DNA of 64,000 bases, taken from NCBI GenBank assembly GCA_905250125.1, contig CAJNOL010000281.1:106651-170650 (forward strand), written 5' to 3'. The position numbers and the translations under genes were made by a program. The notes beneath the pieces were generated by a model that ran no database searches, was not told the origin of the DNA, and worked only from the letters and a program-made list of their open reading frames with translations. This document shows, one piece after another, positions 1 through 11,545 of this stretch; within the stretch, counting starts at the first letter, position 1; each line of letters starts with the position of its first letter. Source of the stretch: Rotaria sordida (lineage: Eukaryota > Rotifera > Eurotatoria > Philodinida > Philodinidae).

Positions 1-490
1 AGAATGTATATCACATTGTTCTTTATATACATTATATGATTGATTGATCAATCACATAAAATATTTTGTAGTTCTTCGTTAATCGATCATGGAAGAGTCA
101 TATATCCTATACTTTTTAAAAATTTATTTATGTGAATATCCGTCCAATTCTGACCTTTTTCTTCCTATTTGCCTGTACGTATCAGTGCGCACTATTATTT
201 ATTATGAACTAAAATAAAATCAATGACGTCAATAATCCAAAATCTTCAGCTTGTCGTCTTTTGTCGTGAAAATGTTCTATCGATGATTAATACTTAGCTT
301 ATCTGAAATGATTTTGATCAACTTGAATTAATGTAGGATGATCAAAATGGGTGCTATTTATAATTATAGATTATTTTATTTTTTTTAATTATAGTATATT
401 ATGTCTATGTGGCTTATATTTCAGGCTATTTTGCATTTCTTTGATCTTTTTTTCGTATTTAATTGAATTCACTAGAGAAAAAAATAATAG
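1..490. other. Intergenic, no gene seen
   Basis: AT-rich sequence with short T and A runs. No frame here resembles a known protein, and the only long frame lies over the palindromic element that follows. I see no RNA gene or obvious repeat. Confidence 0.6.
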
Positions 491-617
491 TGTACTCAGG
501 TCAAACAAGCACGGTCTTAAATGACTGTATATGGAGAAATACCACGATTTACATGGTCCAGTATTATGATCGTTTACGATCCTCGTATACGAACCCGTAT
601 TCATCGACCTGAGTGCA
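491..617. mobile_element. Short palindromic MITE-like element, copy 1
   Basis: The ends are inverted repeats: TGTACTCAGGTCAA at 491-504 matches the reverse complement of the right end, which reads TCGACCTGAGTGCA at 604-617, with two differences. The inside carries ATGATCGTTTACGATC and CGTATACGA, the short self-complementary words that fill two larger copies at 55675-55973 and 57004-57353. At 127 bp it is the shortest and most decayed copy. It has no coding capacity, so a non-autonomous element is the simplest reading. A target duplication is not clear. Confidence 0.6.
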
Positions 618-2181
618 CAAAATATTGTTTCAATTGACGCAATGTGTTTTCACACGGGTAAGAATTATTTGAAAAAAGTTCTTATTTCAATAATAATCTC
701 TCATTGTAACAGAGCTTGATGTTAAATTATAGATAAAGAATAAAGCAGTGTATCATCAATGATGAATTGAAAATAAAATGTGCAACATGAATTCAATTTA
801 TTACAATTGTATTGATCAACTTAACTTCTTTCACCTAATCATATAATTTACCACTATATGTGATCAATTGTAAAGTTGTTGCAAATAGAAAAAACAACAT
901 CGTAATAATAAGCGATCGAACTATCATGATGCAGTGTGTCGAGATCATTGAGACTTAGCAAAGCCAATAATACTTTTTTTCTCCGAAAAAAAAATCGAAA
1001 TCATATTTATAATAAACCATGAGTTTAGATATAACGATGCATAGTACATATGTAAACGAAGTTCAAAACTTTTGTGATGTTGTACGAGAGTGATTCCATG
1101 ATATATGTGACACGTTGTACATGACTTCGTTCAAATCGATTTTCATGTTTCAAACCGTGTAGAGCATAGTCAATTTACTTACTATGATTACAACAATTCA
1201 CAGAAATATAGCGAAATATGTCTAACACTACGTAAAAATACTGTAAAAGAGGTTAAAATGTCCATCATCATACGTTGCTAACGCAGAATTTGGGCACATA
1301 GCTACGTAGCAGATTTTGTAAAACAAAATTCGCTTTACATGTCTATATATGGTACTTATCGCGGGCGTATCAAATAGATAGTCATTTTAGCACGGAAAGA
1401 TTATCATAAATAATCAGATTATAAGTATATATGGCATTGACTATATTTTGCTTTAATTTTGTGAATCGTCGATCCCTTCAACATAAGAATTTATAGTCGA
1501 TCGTTTGTTATCATAGTAAGTAAAACAACAATATTCTACATGATTTGAAACGTAAAAATCAATTTGGAGGAACTCAATGTAAACATGTCACATCTACCAT
1601 GAAATCGCCCACAATATAGTATACCATAAATGAATAGCACACATGTGAAATAGGGAAATTATTTAGTTGTAACTTTCGTCTTCTTCGCAAGAAAATGAAA
1701 TAATGACATAAATAATTTTATTGAGAATCATGGACTATTTGTTAATCTTTCATACTAGATTAAGCAAAAATTTTTGATAACATTATCATTTACTCTTATA
1801 TATTGACTATAAACCTGCGACTTATCTTAACTATAAGAATGAGGATGACAACGGTGTTGAATAACAGTGATATGGAAAAATGATATTTATAAACAAAGAT
1901 GTGCACTGCCAAGTCAGCGATGTTAGGACTTTTTTTAGGATCAGGAGGATCAGCTAAAACCTATCCGACAAAAACCTTTTTTTCACCCAAAAACAAGTGT
2001 TAAATCCAATATTCAGCAAAATTTTAATACAATAATAAAGAAACATTTGACATAAGACTTACAACAACCAGAATCAGTAGTATAAGATTCAATATATATT
2101 ACCTCTTCTTTTTACTATGTAATATCATACATCTATTTGTCAATAAAACATCTATTATATTTTTAAACGGATCTATATATA
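618..2181. other. Intergenic, no gene seen
   Basis: About 1.5 kb of AT-rich DNA with no frame longer than about 60 codons and no recognised repeat. The LTR element begins at its right edge. Confidence 0.6.
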
Positions 2182-2533
2182 TGTGAGACTTTCGTTTGAG
2201 GACGTATAGTAGAACTAGTGAATTTAGTCTGCTAAAGAATTAAAGAGCTCATATAAACTGCCTACCTTCCTTTTCCGTCTTAATATTTACTGCCATTGCG
2301 AAATTACTGTGTATGAAATGTTTTATTTTGAAAAGAATAAAACACAAGAATAGCCAATAACCAAAAATATAATAATAAAGAAGATGAATGAAGAGGGAAA
2401 AGATGGGCGAAATACGAAAGACAAAAACAACAAAATAAGATCAAAACAAGATACATTAAAGAGGGGAGAAGAAAACCAATAACAACCGGTGAGCAGAGTT
2501 AGCGTCATAGAGTGACATCTGTCGACGCTAACA
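2182..2533 (-). repeat. 3' LTR (downstream LTR of minus-strand element)
   Basis: This is the downstream LTR in the element's orientation, next to the purine tract at 2534-2545. It aligns with 3695-4041 throughout. Shared landmarks are the GTTTGAGGA(C/T)GTATAGTAGAACTA start and the GAGCAGAGTTAGCGTCATAG stretch near the other end. Substitutions and small indels between the copies point to an old insertion. Confidence 0.8.
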
Positions 2534-2742
2534 CCGCCCCCTTTCGGCTAGAAAGAACTGACCAAGGCTACTGCTCACCCTATTGGTTAAGTTGCAATAA
2601 CAATCATCTAGACCTTTCGGATGAACAGATATAAGGTATGACATACATACAAACAACAATAACAAAAAACATGATGAATATAAGAAAAGAAAAAATAAAC
2701 AAACAAACAAATGATGAACGTTTAAAAAACGGATGCTTATTA

Positions 2743-3693
2743 TCAATGAATACCAAGCCATTCTGTATAGCTGTTTTTTCCACAAACATTTGTGGATAAG
2801 CGTTTAGTTTTTTTCCTCTTTTTATATACGAAAACGTCCCATAAAGTAGATTTAACTTTATTATTTTTATACCATTGAGGAATGTCAAATCGTAATAAAT
2901 AAGAGATAAAATCTAATAGATGACCATCAGGAATATAGATCATACCGGAACGATGTCCAATTCCTCGAGCCCATTTTTTGATATCACCTATGCTATCCTT
3001 TAGTGTCTTAGGATTTTTTATTAAATGTTCTACGATCGCATTACGAAGATCATTGATTGCTTGATCAAATACAACCGTAGAATAAGCAGTAATGACAACC
3101 ATTGATTTCTCGTCTGATATCTCACCAACCGTATTGTTGACACCAAAATCAATAATAGAGTTTGATTGGGATACTAATATTTAACGTTCAAAACATATCG
3201 TATCTGGATTATCGGTACATTTTTCTTTTAGATTATTAGCTGATGCATTTTGATATAGAAGTTCTCCGTTAGACAAATTATTCATAATCTTTTGATGAGA
3301 TTTCGATTCAGATGAAAAAGAATCATTTATATCAAATTCTGATAATAAAAATTCATAAAAATCATCAAAAGATTGAATTTCTTTTCGACTTGCGTTGTAT
3401 TTACATTTAGTATCACCCTCGATTAAATGCGAGATAACTTCAAGGCGCAATTTTCGTGACATTGCTAACTGATTAAATTTACGCTCGGTTTTGTCTAGCC
3501 ATTCAATAACATTTTGTTCTGCCGAAAATGGAACGAAGTGATGTAAAATGAATGCGACGGCACAAAAAAACAAGTACGGCGAAAAGATAAGGTAAAAGAT
3601 CAGGCAAATAAAAGAGGACAAAAAAAACTGAGAGGAAGAGAGAAAACAGGAAAAAAAAGAGGCAGACAAAAACCTACCCGACTTCTCCACCAA
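2743..3693 (-). pseudogene. Gag-like frame with an in-frame stop
   Basis: Two open stretches on the minus strand (3181-3693 and 2743-3180) lie in the same reading frame, separated only by one TAA at 3181-3183. The upstream part contains FVPFSAEQNVIEWLDKTE followed by a helical stretch ending FDDFYEFLLSEFD. This is the pattern of retrotransposon Gag capsid proteins, where an AEQNVIEWL-like motif is common. The first residues of the frame are a hydrophobic, T-rich leader with no ATG, so translation start is unclear. No CCHC zinc knuckle is visible. The downstream part is not recognised. It is most likely a dead gag. Confidence 0.6.
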
Positions 3694-3694
3694 T

Positions 3695-4041
3695 TGTAAG
3701 ATTCTCGTTTGAGGATGTATAGTAGAACTAATGATTTTAGTTTGTTAAAGGATTAAAGAGCTCACATAAACTATCTACTTCCCTGTGTCGTCGTAACATA
3801 TATTGCCATTGAGAAGTTATTGCGTTTGGAATGTTTTATTTTGAAAAGAAAAAAACATAAGATAACTAATAACCAAGAATATGATAATAAAGAAGATGAA
3901 TGAAGAGGGGAAAGATAGTTAAAATACAAAAAAAACAGTAAAAGAACATCAAAACAAGATATATTAAAGAAGGAAAAAGAAAATCAATAACAAACAGCGA
4001 GCAGAGTTAGCGTCATAGAGTGACATCTGTTGATGCTAACA
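3695..4041 (-). repeat. 5' LTR (upstream LTR of minus-strand element)
   Basis: This is the upstream LTR in the element's orientation, abutting the primer-binding-like site at about 3677-3692. It is slightly shorter than its partner because of indels. It should contain the element's promoter, but I cannot point to a convincing TATA box. Confidence 0.8.
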
Positions 4042-5312
4042 ACATAAATACATATCCATCTATCCTGTATCGTTACTCATCTTTTTTTCACTTATTCAGT
4101 GTTCATGATTCATTTCGTTGTTTTTCTCTCAGAAAACCAAAAAAAAATCTGTTTTATGTAACATTTTATAGTATAAGTTCTCTAACAAGAACGTACTTTT
4201 AGACAGTGTTATATATATTTATATAATTAGTCGAAATTAAAAATTTTAAAATGTAATCTTTTATCTTATCAACAGATATGTAACTAGTTCTACATAGAAA
4301 TAAAACCAAATCAAAGAATCATTTACTGGAAACTTGCTAAAATTTGTTTTTCACAATCATAATTAATAGTAAGAATTCGAATTTAAATAACACTCTGTCA
4401 CTGACTGTAGCAATCTGACTATCGAGTGAACTCTGTGACTTTAGAATGCCTTGAAATTTGAAGAAACGCACTAACCACACACATAGCGTACGACCCATGA
4501 AATTGTTACAAACTCTATATATGTTAAAAGAGCTGTATAAAGGACTCAAATTACATTAATGTAACACCAAGGGAGAGTGTTACAAAAGATATTCAATGAA
4601 TGATTTTTAGAAAACTAACATTTAAGTGCTAATTTCAAGGGCTAAATCTCATTTATATTCAAATTTGAATTTGGCATGAATTGAGATAAGAACGAACATT
4701 TCTATATTATAGTTTCAGAATGTATTACCGAAAATATATAAAAAAGAAAGATTTTCTATCGAATAGATCAAGATTTAATTGATTGCATTTAGTACACGTC
4801 TACTTCGTACTCATATCTTTTCTAATTATGGATTATAACTTAAAAGTAGGTCTTTGAGAATATGTGGTAGTGGAAAAGTATTCAAGACATGTCTCGTATC
4901 GGTAGATGCTTAACACTCCTGTATTAGAAGTCATTCGTATGTCATGCAATCTTTGTCATTTATTTTATTACATAGGAAGTGTTAACATGATTTTCGTCAA
5001 AACTGAAATCAAACGAATGTTGCGATAATAGCATTGTTTATTTTTGGATGCTTATTCTACATGTTGCATAATTATATGTGTCGTCCGTATTTTTTAATTT
5101 ATTCTTTTGTTTTTTTAAATATTTAGTTGAAATGTGCTGTCATTATGTAGACTTTTTTCACTGATGATATGTTTCCTTGACTATCTAGTCGAGGTTGAAT
5201 TTTCAATTGAACCAGAGCTGCTCAATATTATATGTTGATTGCAGGTGTCGCGTGAATCGAAAGTTAAGAGTGTTAAATTAGAAAGTGTACAGAATAGTGT
5301 CGTTTTAGCTTT
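4042..5312. other. Intergenic, no gene seen
   Basis: AT-rich DNA between two mobile elements. Short frames of 60-70 codons occur by chance and match nothing I recognise. Confidence 0.55.
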
Positions 5313-6394
5313 CCCTAGTCGAACATCTTGTAAGCAAGATCTTGGTCAGGATACAAGCTACAGAGATATGAACAGATCTTGAAAGTTTAAGTGTAAGATA
5401 ATCATATTATCTTGTACTAAGATTTATAATTAGATCTTTGGTACAAATCTAAAAGATCTTGGATGCAGGTATTCAATGTCTTTAATTTGATATCTGGTCT
5501 GTTGTGATCGTTTTTATTGATCTTTGTTCCCAGCAATTATATCTTTCAACTAATAACCAAGATCGACGAGATCTTTATTTAAAGTTCGCCTGTTCAATTT
5601 ATATCTAACATGAGCAATATCTTTCTGAACATTTAGTGCAAGTTAATTTTCCATTAAAAATAGTACAAAAAACAAGAACTAAAAACATGCAGAAAATTCT
5701 TTAGTTGATAGGAGCAATTATTATGAATTCAAAAACATGCCTATTTATGCAAACTCAAATAGAGTAAAACTATAGCGTAAAGAAACAAAGAATTCAAAGG
5801 ATTTATCTAAATTAAAGATTTGATTAATACTAAAATCTAAAACGTCTTTTATTTTATCGAATTTCAAAAAAAGTTTGACTTTAAAAAATTCGAATTCTAA
5901 ACCGTCTTATATCGTAACCAGACATCAACCATCCTCTTATAAAATACAAATTTTTCATAAATGCTCGCTAGATTAGCCTAAAAAACTTTGTTGATACTTT
6001 ATGAATTTTCTGTCAAATTATTTTTTCTTTCCTCTTTGTTCTTCATAACTTTAAGTTTATTGGTTTGCAAATGCCTTCACTGTTTCCAAATTTTTTACAC
6101 GTCTATGAGATTTACAAGTTTATATGATTGAGTTTTGGAACGTGTAGTTCCAAACGATTAAAGAATTTTTAAAAGTGTGAATAAATTAATGATGCCGCTT
6201 TTTGTTTTACTCGAGATCCTGGGAAAAGATAATAATAACTGATATCTTTTTTATAATCTTGACATGTGAGAATCTTTGAACAGATCTAACAAAGATCTTA
6301 GGTACAGTTATATCTGATACGCTCAAGATATACACAAATGAATTATCTTTTAAAGAGCTTGATAAGATATTGTTTACAAGATGTTCGACTAGGG
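5313..6394. mobile_element. Non-autonomous DNA transposon with terminal inverted repeats
   Basis: The left end CCCTAGTCGAACATCTTGTA (5313-5332) is an exact inverted match to the right end TACAAGATGTTCGACTAGGG (6375-6394). The similarity then continues inward with mismatches. Sub-terminal zones on both sides are crowded with the word AGATCTT and variants. The interior has no recognisable protein. The CCC(T)A tip recalls piggyBac-type ends, but the flanks lack TTAA on both sides, so the superfamily stays open. Confidence 0.75.
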
Positions 6395-8400
6395 TGTACA
6401 TTGTCAGGCTTAAGGTACTCTTTCTATTATAATTATTGATAGTTATAAATTAAAACTTATGGACTTCAATGATTACACTACAATTTATCAATGGTTCAAT
6501 GACAATAACCAACCAATACCAATGGATTTTTATTCATTTATTTTATTTTATTTTAATAAAAAGAAAATTATCTTTTTTAAGTTTTTATCATTCATATTTG
6601 TACCACTATCTTACTATATGAAGACATATCACAATTTATTTTTAGCACAATAATAAATACTAAATGATTCATAAGTATATATCTCATTGATGTGGAATAG
6701 TAACACTCTTGACATTGGTTATATTGTTTTCATTAGATATTTCTGAAGTAGTCTTATTGCATTTTTGGCTATTGAAATTATCGTAGTCGCCTCACAAGAT
6801 GTTGTTCTAAAAGGATCAAATCACAATATAGTACTCGAGTGTGATTTATTTCGTATAGAGTGCTACTTTTCTAAAGGAATTGATAATAACACGGAAAGAG
6901 TTTTTATATAGATCCAATAATTTTTGTCACATAATATTGACGTCAATCGCTTTCAATATTTTCGTATTCGGTCATTAAGTTTTTTATTGAACAAACAAAT
7001 GGAATGTGACATGACAAGAAAAGAATAATCGATGATTAAATTATCATAAATTTTCATGAATTCGATTCATTTCGAGATATTTGTCTAATTCATTCTTTAA
7101 CTTATTACATACTTCATACGATACAATCCGATAAAACAATATCAAGATTTATTATCGATAATAATGATTCGACAATGGAGATAGAATCTGAATATCTCTG
7201 TGTGTCAAGTGACACGTTTTTATTTTGCCCATATTCATTCTATTTTCATATGGAACCTTTATTAATTTAGATTCAACATGGGACATAAATTTCATTATTA
7301 CTATCGCTACTATTAGTATTACGAAGCACAATAATTTATGAAGTCGTCCGTATCCGCCAATTAATCTGTCAGACATCGTTGACTAAGATGATCGGCCATT
7401 CTTTGAGTATGAACATTTAGGTAAGTTATATGACATGTGGATAATCTTTTTTTTAAATATTTTCTTGTTTCTGAATGGCATTAGATGCAATAAAAACTTT
7501 TGCAAGAGAAAAGGATTTTTGTTTGCCCACAACGCATCAGCCAGTTAAACTGCAAGAAAAAAATACAAAATCTTTTAAATTAAATTCTGTTACGATGGCT
7601 ATTTCGTGTTTCACAAATGTATCGAGTAAGATATTCTTCTAGAAATTTAATAACTATTTTCTTTCTTCATATGAATCAATTTGTCATGTCATGAAATACG
7701 ATCATGCATGGAATGAACATATAAAAAAGGTCAGAAAAATGCTTTTGAAAAAAAAACCTGATATCGACTAACATTAAACAAATGACTGAAGACGAAAAGT
7801 ATACTTCAGTGTTTTAACTAGGACGAAACTTCGTTTAGTATAGTTTATTTCAAGGCTTATCGCGTTGTGAAGGTTCAATACCGTGATCAAAATCTCAAAG
7901 AGCATGTAGGAAAAATACTATTACTCTCAAAACATCACACTTTTAATATTCTAAAAGAAAAACATACTTGAATTTCCGGTGAGTTAGTCTTGCAAGCGTT
8001 CAAATTAAATGAAGGCAATGTTGATGAAGGAATTCGTCATTGAATGAAAAGGCATCAACAGAAACTTTATCAAGCTTGAAATAGTAAATTTATTGATCTA
8101 AATTTCGAACTATTGAAATATCTATTAAATCAAAGAGAAAGAATATGAGAAAAAATTTGATCTGTTTTATTTTTCTAGTGAAAAGCTGTCAAACGCATCT
8201 TCAATACATCAATAAACAAGTGCGATTCGAAGAATAACAGCTTCAGGCCTATGATAAAGAGCATTGCTAGTCAGATTCATTTCCTGTTTATACAAAAAGC
8301 GTAAGTACGTATTCTTACTTTTCATGCTGTTAATATGTGTTTTTTCCTTTCTATTCGAGCGACGTATAATAGAAAGCGAATGAATAAATGGCTGGCAATT
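6395..8400. other. Mostly noncoding, possible decayed N-terminal part of Rep remnant
   Basis: There is no intact gene. A 74-codon minus-strand frame at 7152-7376 has one hydrophobic segment but no recognisable relatives. From about 7480 on the plus strand, short broken frames (for instance around 7490-7640 and 8000-8160) have coding-like codon use. They could be the ruined upstream part of the Rep-type gene at 8420-8935, but I could not find the replication-initiator histidine or tyrosine motifs. Confidence 0.35.
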
Positions 8401-8419
8401 AATTTTAGAAAAGAAGAAT

Positions 8420-8935
8420 GATCCAAATGTCCCACTTTGATTGGTCTAATAGAAAGAGGTATGTAAATAAATTACTAAAATCAACGTTTTTTAATCAAGT
8501 GATTGTTTCTTCTATCATAAAAAAAATTTAAGAAAGACAATTTTCACACGATCTCTACTGAGTGTAATGACTCATTATCAAGATCTATGGTATCCCGGAA
8601 AATGGAATAATGACGCCGACTATATAGTGATGGACGATATTCCATGGAATCAGTTCAAGAAAAAATGGTATCCATCAAAGAAAGATCTACTTATAGGTCA
8701 CGAAGAATTATTTGTGAGTATATCATTCTTTGCAAAGTTTATTGAGAAATACTTTTTCTTATATACTTCTCAGTACATATTAGATTACAGACATTCATAG
8801 CAAGAGTAACGAAATCAAAACAAGAATGCCTGCCATTGTTCTCATAAATCCAGATGATGTTTGTAACTTATCCAAACAGCTACGTACTCAAAAAGAAAAA
8901 TCTAAAGCCAGTTATTGGAAAGAATGAATTTTTAT
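8420..8935 (+). pseudogene. Decayed Rep / SF3 helicase gene (CRESS-type)
   Basis: Separate reading-frame pieces match, in order, the helicase half of replication proteins of circular Rep-encoding DNA elements. A damaged Walker A-like region lies at about 8440-8460 and 8533-8560, with a possible intron between them. A Walker B segment reads DADYIVMDDIPW (8616-8651). A downstream piece reads MPAIVLINPDD (8827-8859), the motif-C region in which an asparagine follows hydrophobic residues. The pieces are in different frames, so the gene cannot make the full protein. Such integrated copies are known from several invertebrates. Which element it came from, and whether the N-terminal endonuclease domain is present, cannot be told here. 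Confidence 0.5.
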
Positions 8936-9729
8936 ATACATTATAGATAAAGAACGTTCCGAAAATGAGAATGTATAATCTTAAGAAACTAATTCTCTTC
9001 TTTTTTTGCATACAATTTTTAGAAGATACTGAACGTTTTCACAAACCGAAACCTTAAAACTATCAAATTAAATAAATTCGTTCGAAAACTTCGACCATAT
9101 TCTAGAGTTTGTCGAAGCTCGACGTTGTTGACTTCAGGCTTAACAAAACAATGTGGCATTAGTCTTTAACGAAGAAAAACGATGATAAAGAAAAAACATC
9201 GAAAATAACAATATCATCTCGCACAACAGAAGAAGAAATGATAAAGACATAATTAGTTATTGAATGAAAACCTATAAAATGGAACGCAATCATGCAACTG
9301 TTGTTATTTTCAGTGTAAGATTGATGACGTCACCGATTACGAAAGCAAGATCAATTTCAACCATACTACCATCTATTTTTTTCTAAAGAAAACCTACGCA
9401 TAAAAATAAAATCCTTAGTATATCTATATCAAATCTCTGCAATGTTTCTATTTATAATCATAAAAGATTAGTATTGACAGATATGTAACAAGATCAAGAA
9501 GATAAAATTTCGTGATCCTTCGCAGAAGAATCGGAGCTTCAGAAAATAAAGTGTAACAACCCTTTTTTTTTCTCCTATCCATGAAGTTTATGTATGTATA
9601 TGATAGAAATATTTGAAGGAAAGAATCTCTATAATATACATTTCAAGTAAGGAAATCTTTTTATTTTATTTAAAAGAATACACTACAAATATTACATTAT
9701 GTCTAATAGAGTAAAAGAAAACAATTTAA
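8936..9729. other. Intergenic, no gene seen
   Basis: AT-rich DNA downstream of the vWA gene on the minus strand. TTTATTTTATTT at about 9661-9672 supplies AATAAA-type words on the minus strand and could serve as the poly(A) signal of that gene. Confidence 0.5.
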
Positions 9730-9970
9730 TCATGTTGATTTGAGTTTATTACGAGCAACACATTTACGAACAAGTCTTCGTGTTTGACTAACATCAAGTA
9801 ATTCATCATCGGCTAAATTTATATGTGATATTTCAGTTTTCTTTTCAATTGGTTTTGCAGCAGGAACAACTGAAGGTGTTGATGTCTAAAATAAAAATTT
9901 TTATTTTTATAAATAATAATTAGGAAATTACATCTTATAACATACTTCCATTGTTTCATTATCAGTTGAC

Positions 9971-10001
<31 letters not shown>

Positions 10002-11545
10002 CTTCTTCTTCTTCTTCTTCTTCCACTTTAGGATCTCCATTGAATGTTAGACGAGCACTTCGACGACTACCATGAACAACTACTCGTTTAGGTTTCTTCT
10101 TTATTATTGGTTTTGTTACTTTAGTTACTGTTGTTTTCTTACTAAAATACAACATCGATCTTAATATTAATCAAAAAAAAACAAACATATGAACAGGTGG
10201 AATAGCTTACATGACAGGTGTACCAGTACGTTTTTTCTTTGTTAATGTAGAAGCGGGTGTACGAGTACGTTTTCTCTTTGTTAATGTAGAAGCAGATGTT
10301 GGAGTTGTACTGACACCAAATAACCCTCCAAATGTTGTTGTAGTAGTAGGAGGAGCAATCAGCAATCCTTTATTAGCTATCCATTTTTCTCGAACTTCTT
10401 TTAATGTTGTCAATGTAGAAAGTTGTTCAGCAGTCAGTGTTAATGATGGAATATTTGTTGTTCCATTTTGATTGTCTATTTTTAATCGACGTGCTTTAAC
10501 ACCTATGAAAGAAAAAATTGACATAAATCTTTTTCTATTTAACTGTTAATATCGTTTCTTTTTCTTTTCTTCTATTTACCTCCACTATGCATTAATTCAT
10601 GAATACGTCGAGTAAGTTCAGCTTCATCTATTGGACCACCACGTAATTCTGCTTCACGCATTACTTCTTCATGTACTTGAGCTATCAATCGTTCAAGAGA
10701 AATTTCTTCTTTAGCGGAACCAACAATCACCGAAGCTAAATTAGCACAATTATTTAATGGTATATATTGACCACCTGTTTTAAATGCAAGTGCCATGAAA
10801 AAATCACGATAAGATATTGTAGCTGGCTCACATCCAACTGTATATAGAGTAATACCACGTTCAGCAAGTAATCCAACACATTCCATGGGATCATGTCCAG
10901 ATGGATCACCTATTAAAAAAACATATATGTTGAAATAAAAATTTATAAGAAAAAAATATTTTCTTTTTTTTTTTACCATCAGGCCAACCATCACCCATCG
11001 GATCTAGTCCATGAGGAGGAGCATCGGCAATAAGAATAGCTATTTTAACTGCATTTTTTCGCCATGTTAAAGTATGAACAGCAGCATGTAATGCAGGTGT
11101 CATGGCTTCAGGACCATCACCACCTAAATATTAGTTTTTTTTATTTTCAACTAAAATATTGGATATTAAAAAAATAAAATAGCAAACCTCCAGAAGCAGA
11201 AGCTAAATCAATATTTGCTTTTGCTTGTTCAGAATCATTTGTAAAATCATTAACTTGAATAATAAATGTACGATCCTGAGGTGGGTGATCACGATAAAGA
11301 ATTAATGCAACATTCAATAAACATCGTTCACTTATAATAATATCTTGAATAATATTTCGCATATTCTAAAAAAAAATATTCTTCATAGATAATTTTTATT
11401 GTTTATACAGACTAATACTGACCTCTTGAGCTGATTTTATATAAGATCCCATACTTCCTGTAGCATCAATAATAAAAGCAAGATCCAATTCTGTAAGTGC
11501 ATTAGATGTGGGTTCCATAGTTGTTGTAGAAGATGCTTCAGTCAT
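9730..11545 (-). CDS. von Willebrand factor A domain protein with acidic/basic tail
   Basis: Seven exons on the minus strand: 11423-11545, 11188-11365, 10977-11123, 10580-10909, 10211-10502, 9946-10141 and 9730-9885. All use GT-AG and join to 473 codons with no internal stop. Residues about 20-230 form a vWA domain. The MIDAS-type motif is DATGSMGS (Asp27 to Ser34), followed by the GGDGPEAM loop, the core strand IAILIADAPPHG and then TLYTVGCEP. This motif style is that of the vWA domains of Dictyostelium alpha-kinase VwkA and related cytosolic proteins, not integrins. No kinase domain follows. Instead there is a Thr/Pro-rich linker with duplicated TLTKKKRT-like basic repeats, then a run of about 17 glutamates and a basic C-terminus. 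No signal peptide is seen, so it is probably cytosolic or nuclear; the basic repeats could be nuclear-localisation signals. Function beyond metal-dependent protein binding is unknown. Confidence 0.85.
9973..10024. repeat. TTC/GAA trinucleotide repeat inside a coding exon
   Basis: An almost pure run of about 17 CTT/TTC units lies in exon 6 of the vWA gene and encodes the polyglutamate stretch. Length changes by whole units would keep the frame. Confidence 0.9.

Larger units (their letters stand above)
2182..4041 (-). mobile_element. LTR retrotransposon, internally deleted or non-autonomous
   Basis: Two direct repeats of about 350 bp flank a 1.16-kb interior: 2182-2533 and 3695-4041. They are clearly homologous along their full length but diverged. 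Both begin TG and end CA. On the minus strand the interior opens, a few bases after the upstream LTR, with TGGTGGAGAAGTCGGG, a plausible tRNA primer-binding site because it starts with TGG. The interior ends in the purine tract GAAAGGGGGCGG directly before the downstream LTR, as a polypurine tract should. So the element is transcribed on the minus strand. Only a gag-like remnant fits inside; protease, reverse transcriptase and integrase are absent. Flanking bases ATATA and ACATA may be a decayed 5-bp target duplication. Confidence 0.82.

Noticed and set aside
7152..7376. 74-codon minus-strand frame with one hydrophobic helix
   Set aside because: Could be an exon but has no recognisable relatives, donor partner or neighbouring exon I could join.
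9819..10040. Frame with a long polylysine run
   Set aside because: Alternative frame of the TTC/GAA microsatellite in the vWA gene.
10211..10471. 86-codon plus-strand frame full of Val
   Set aside because: Antisense of exon 5 of the vWA gene, driven by its Thr codons.
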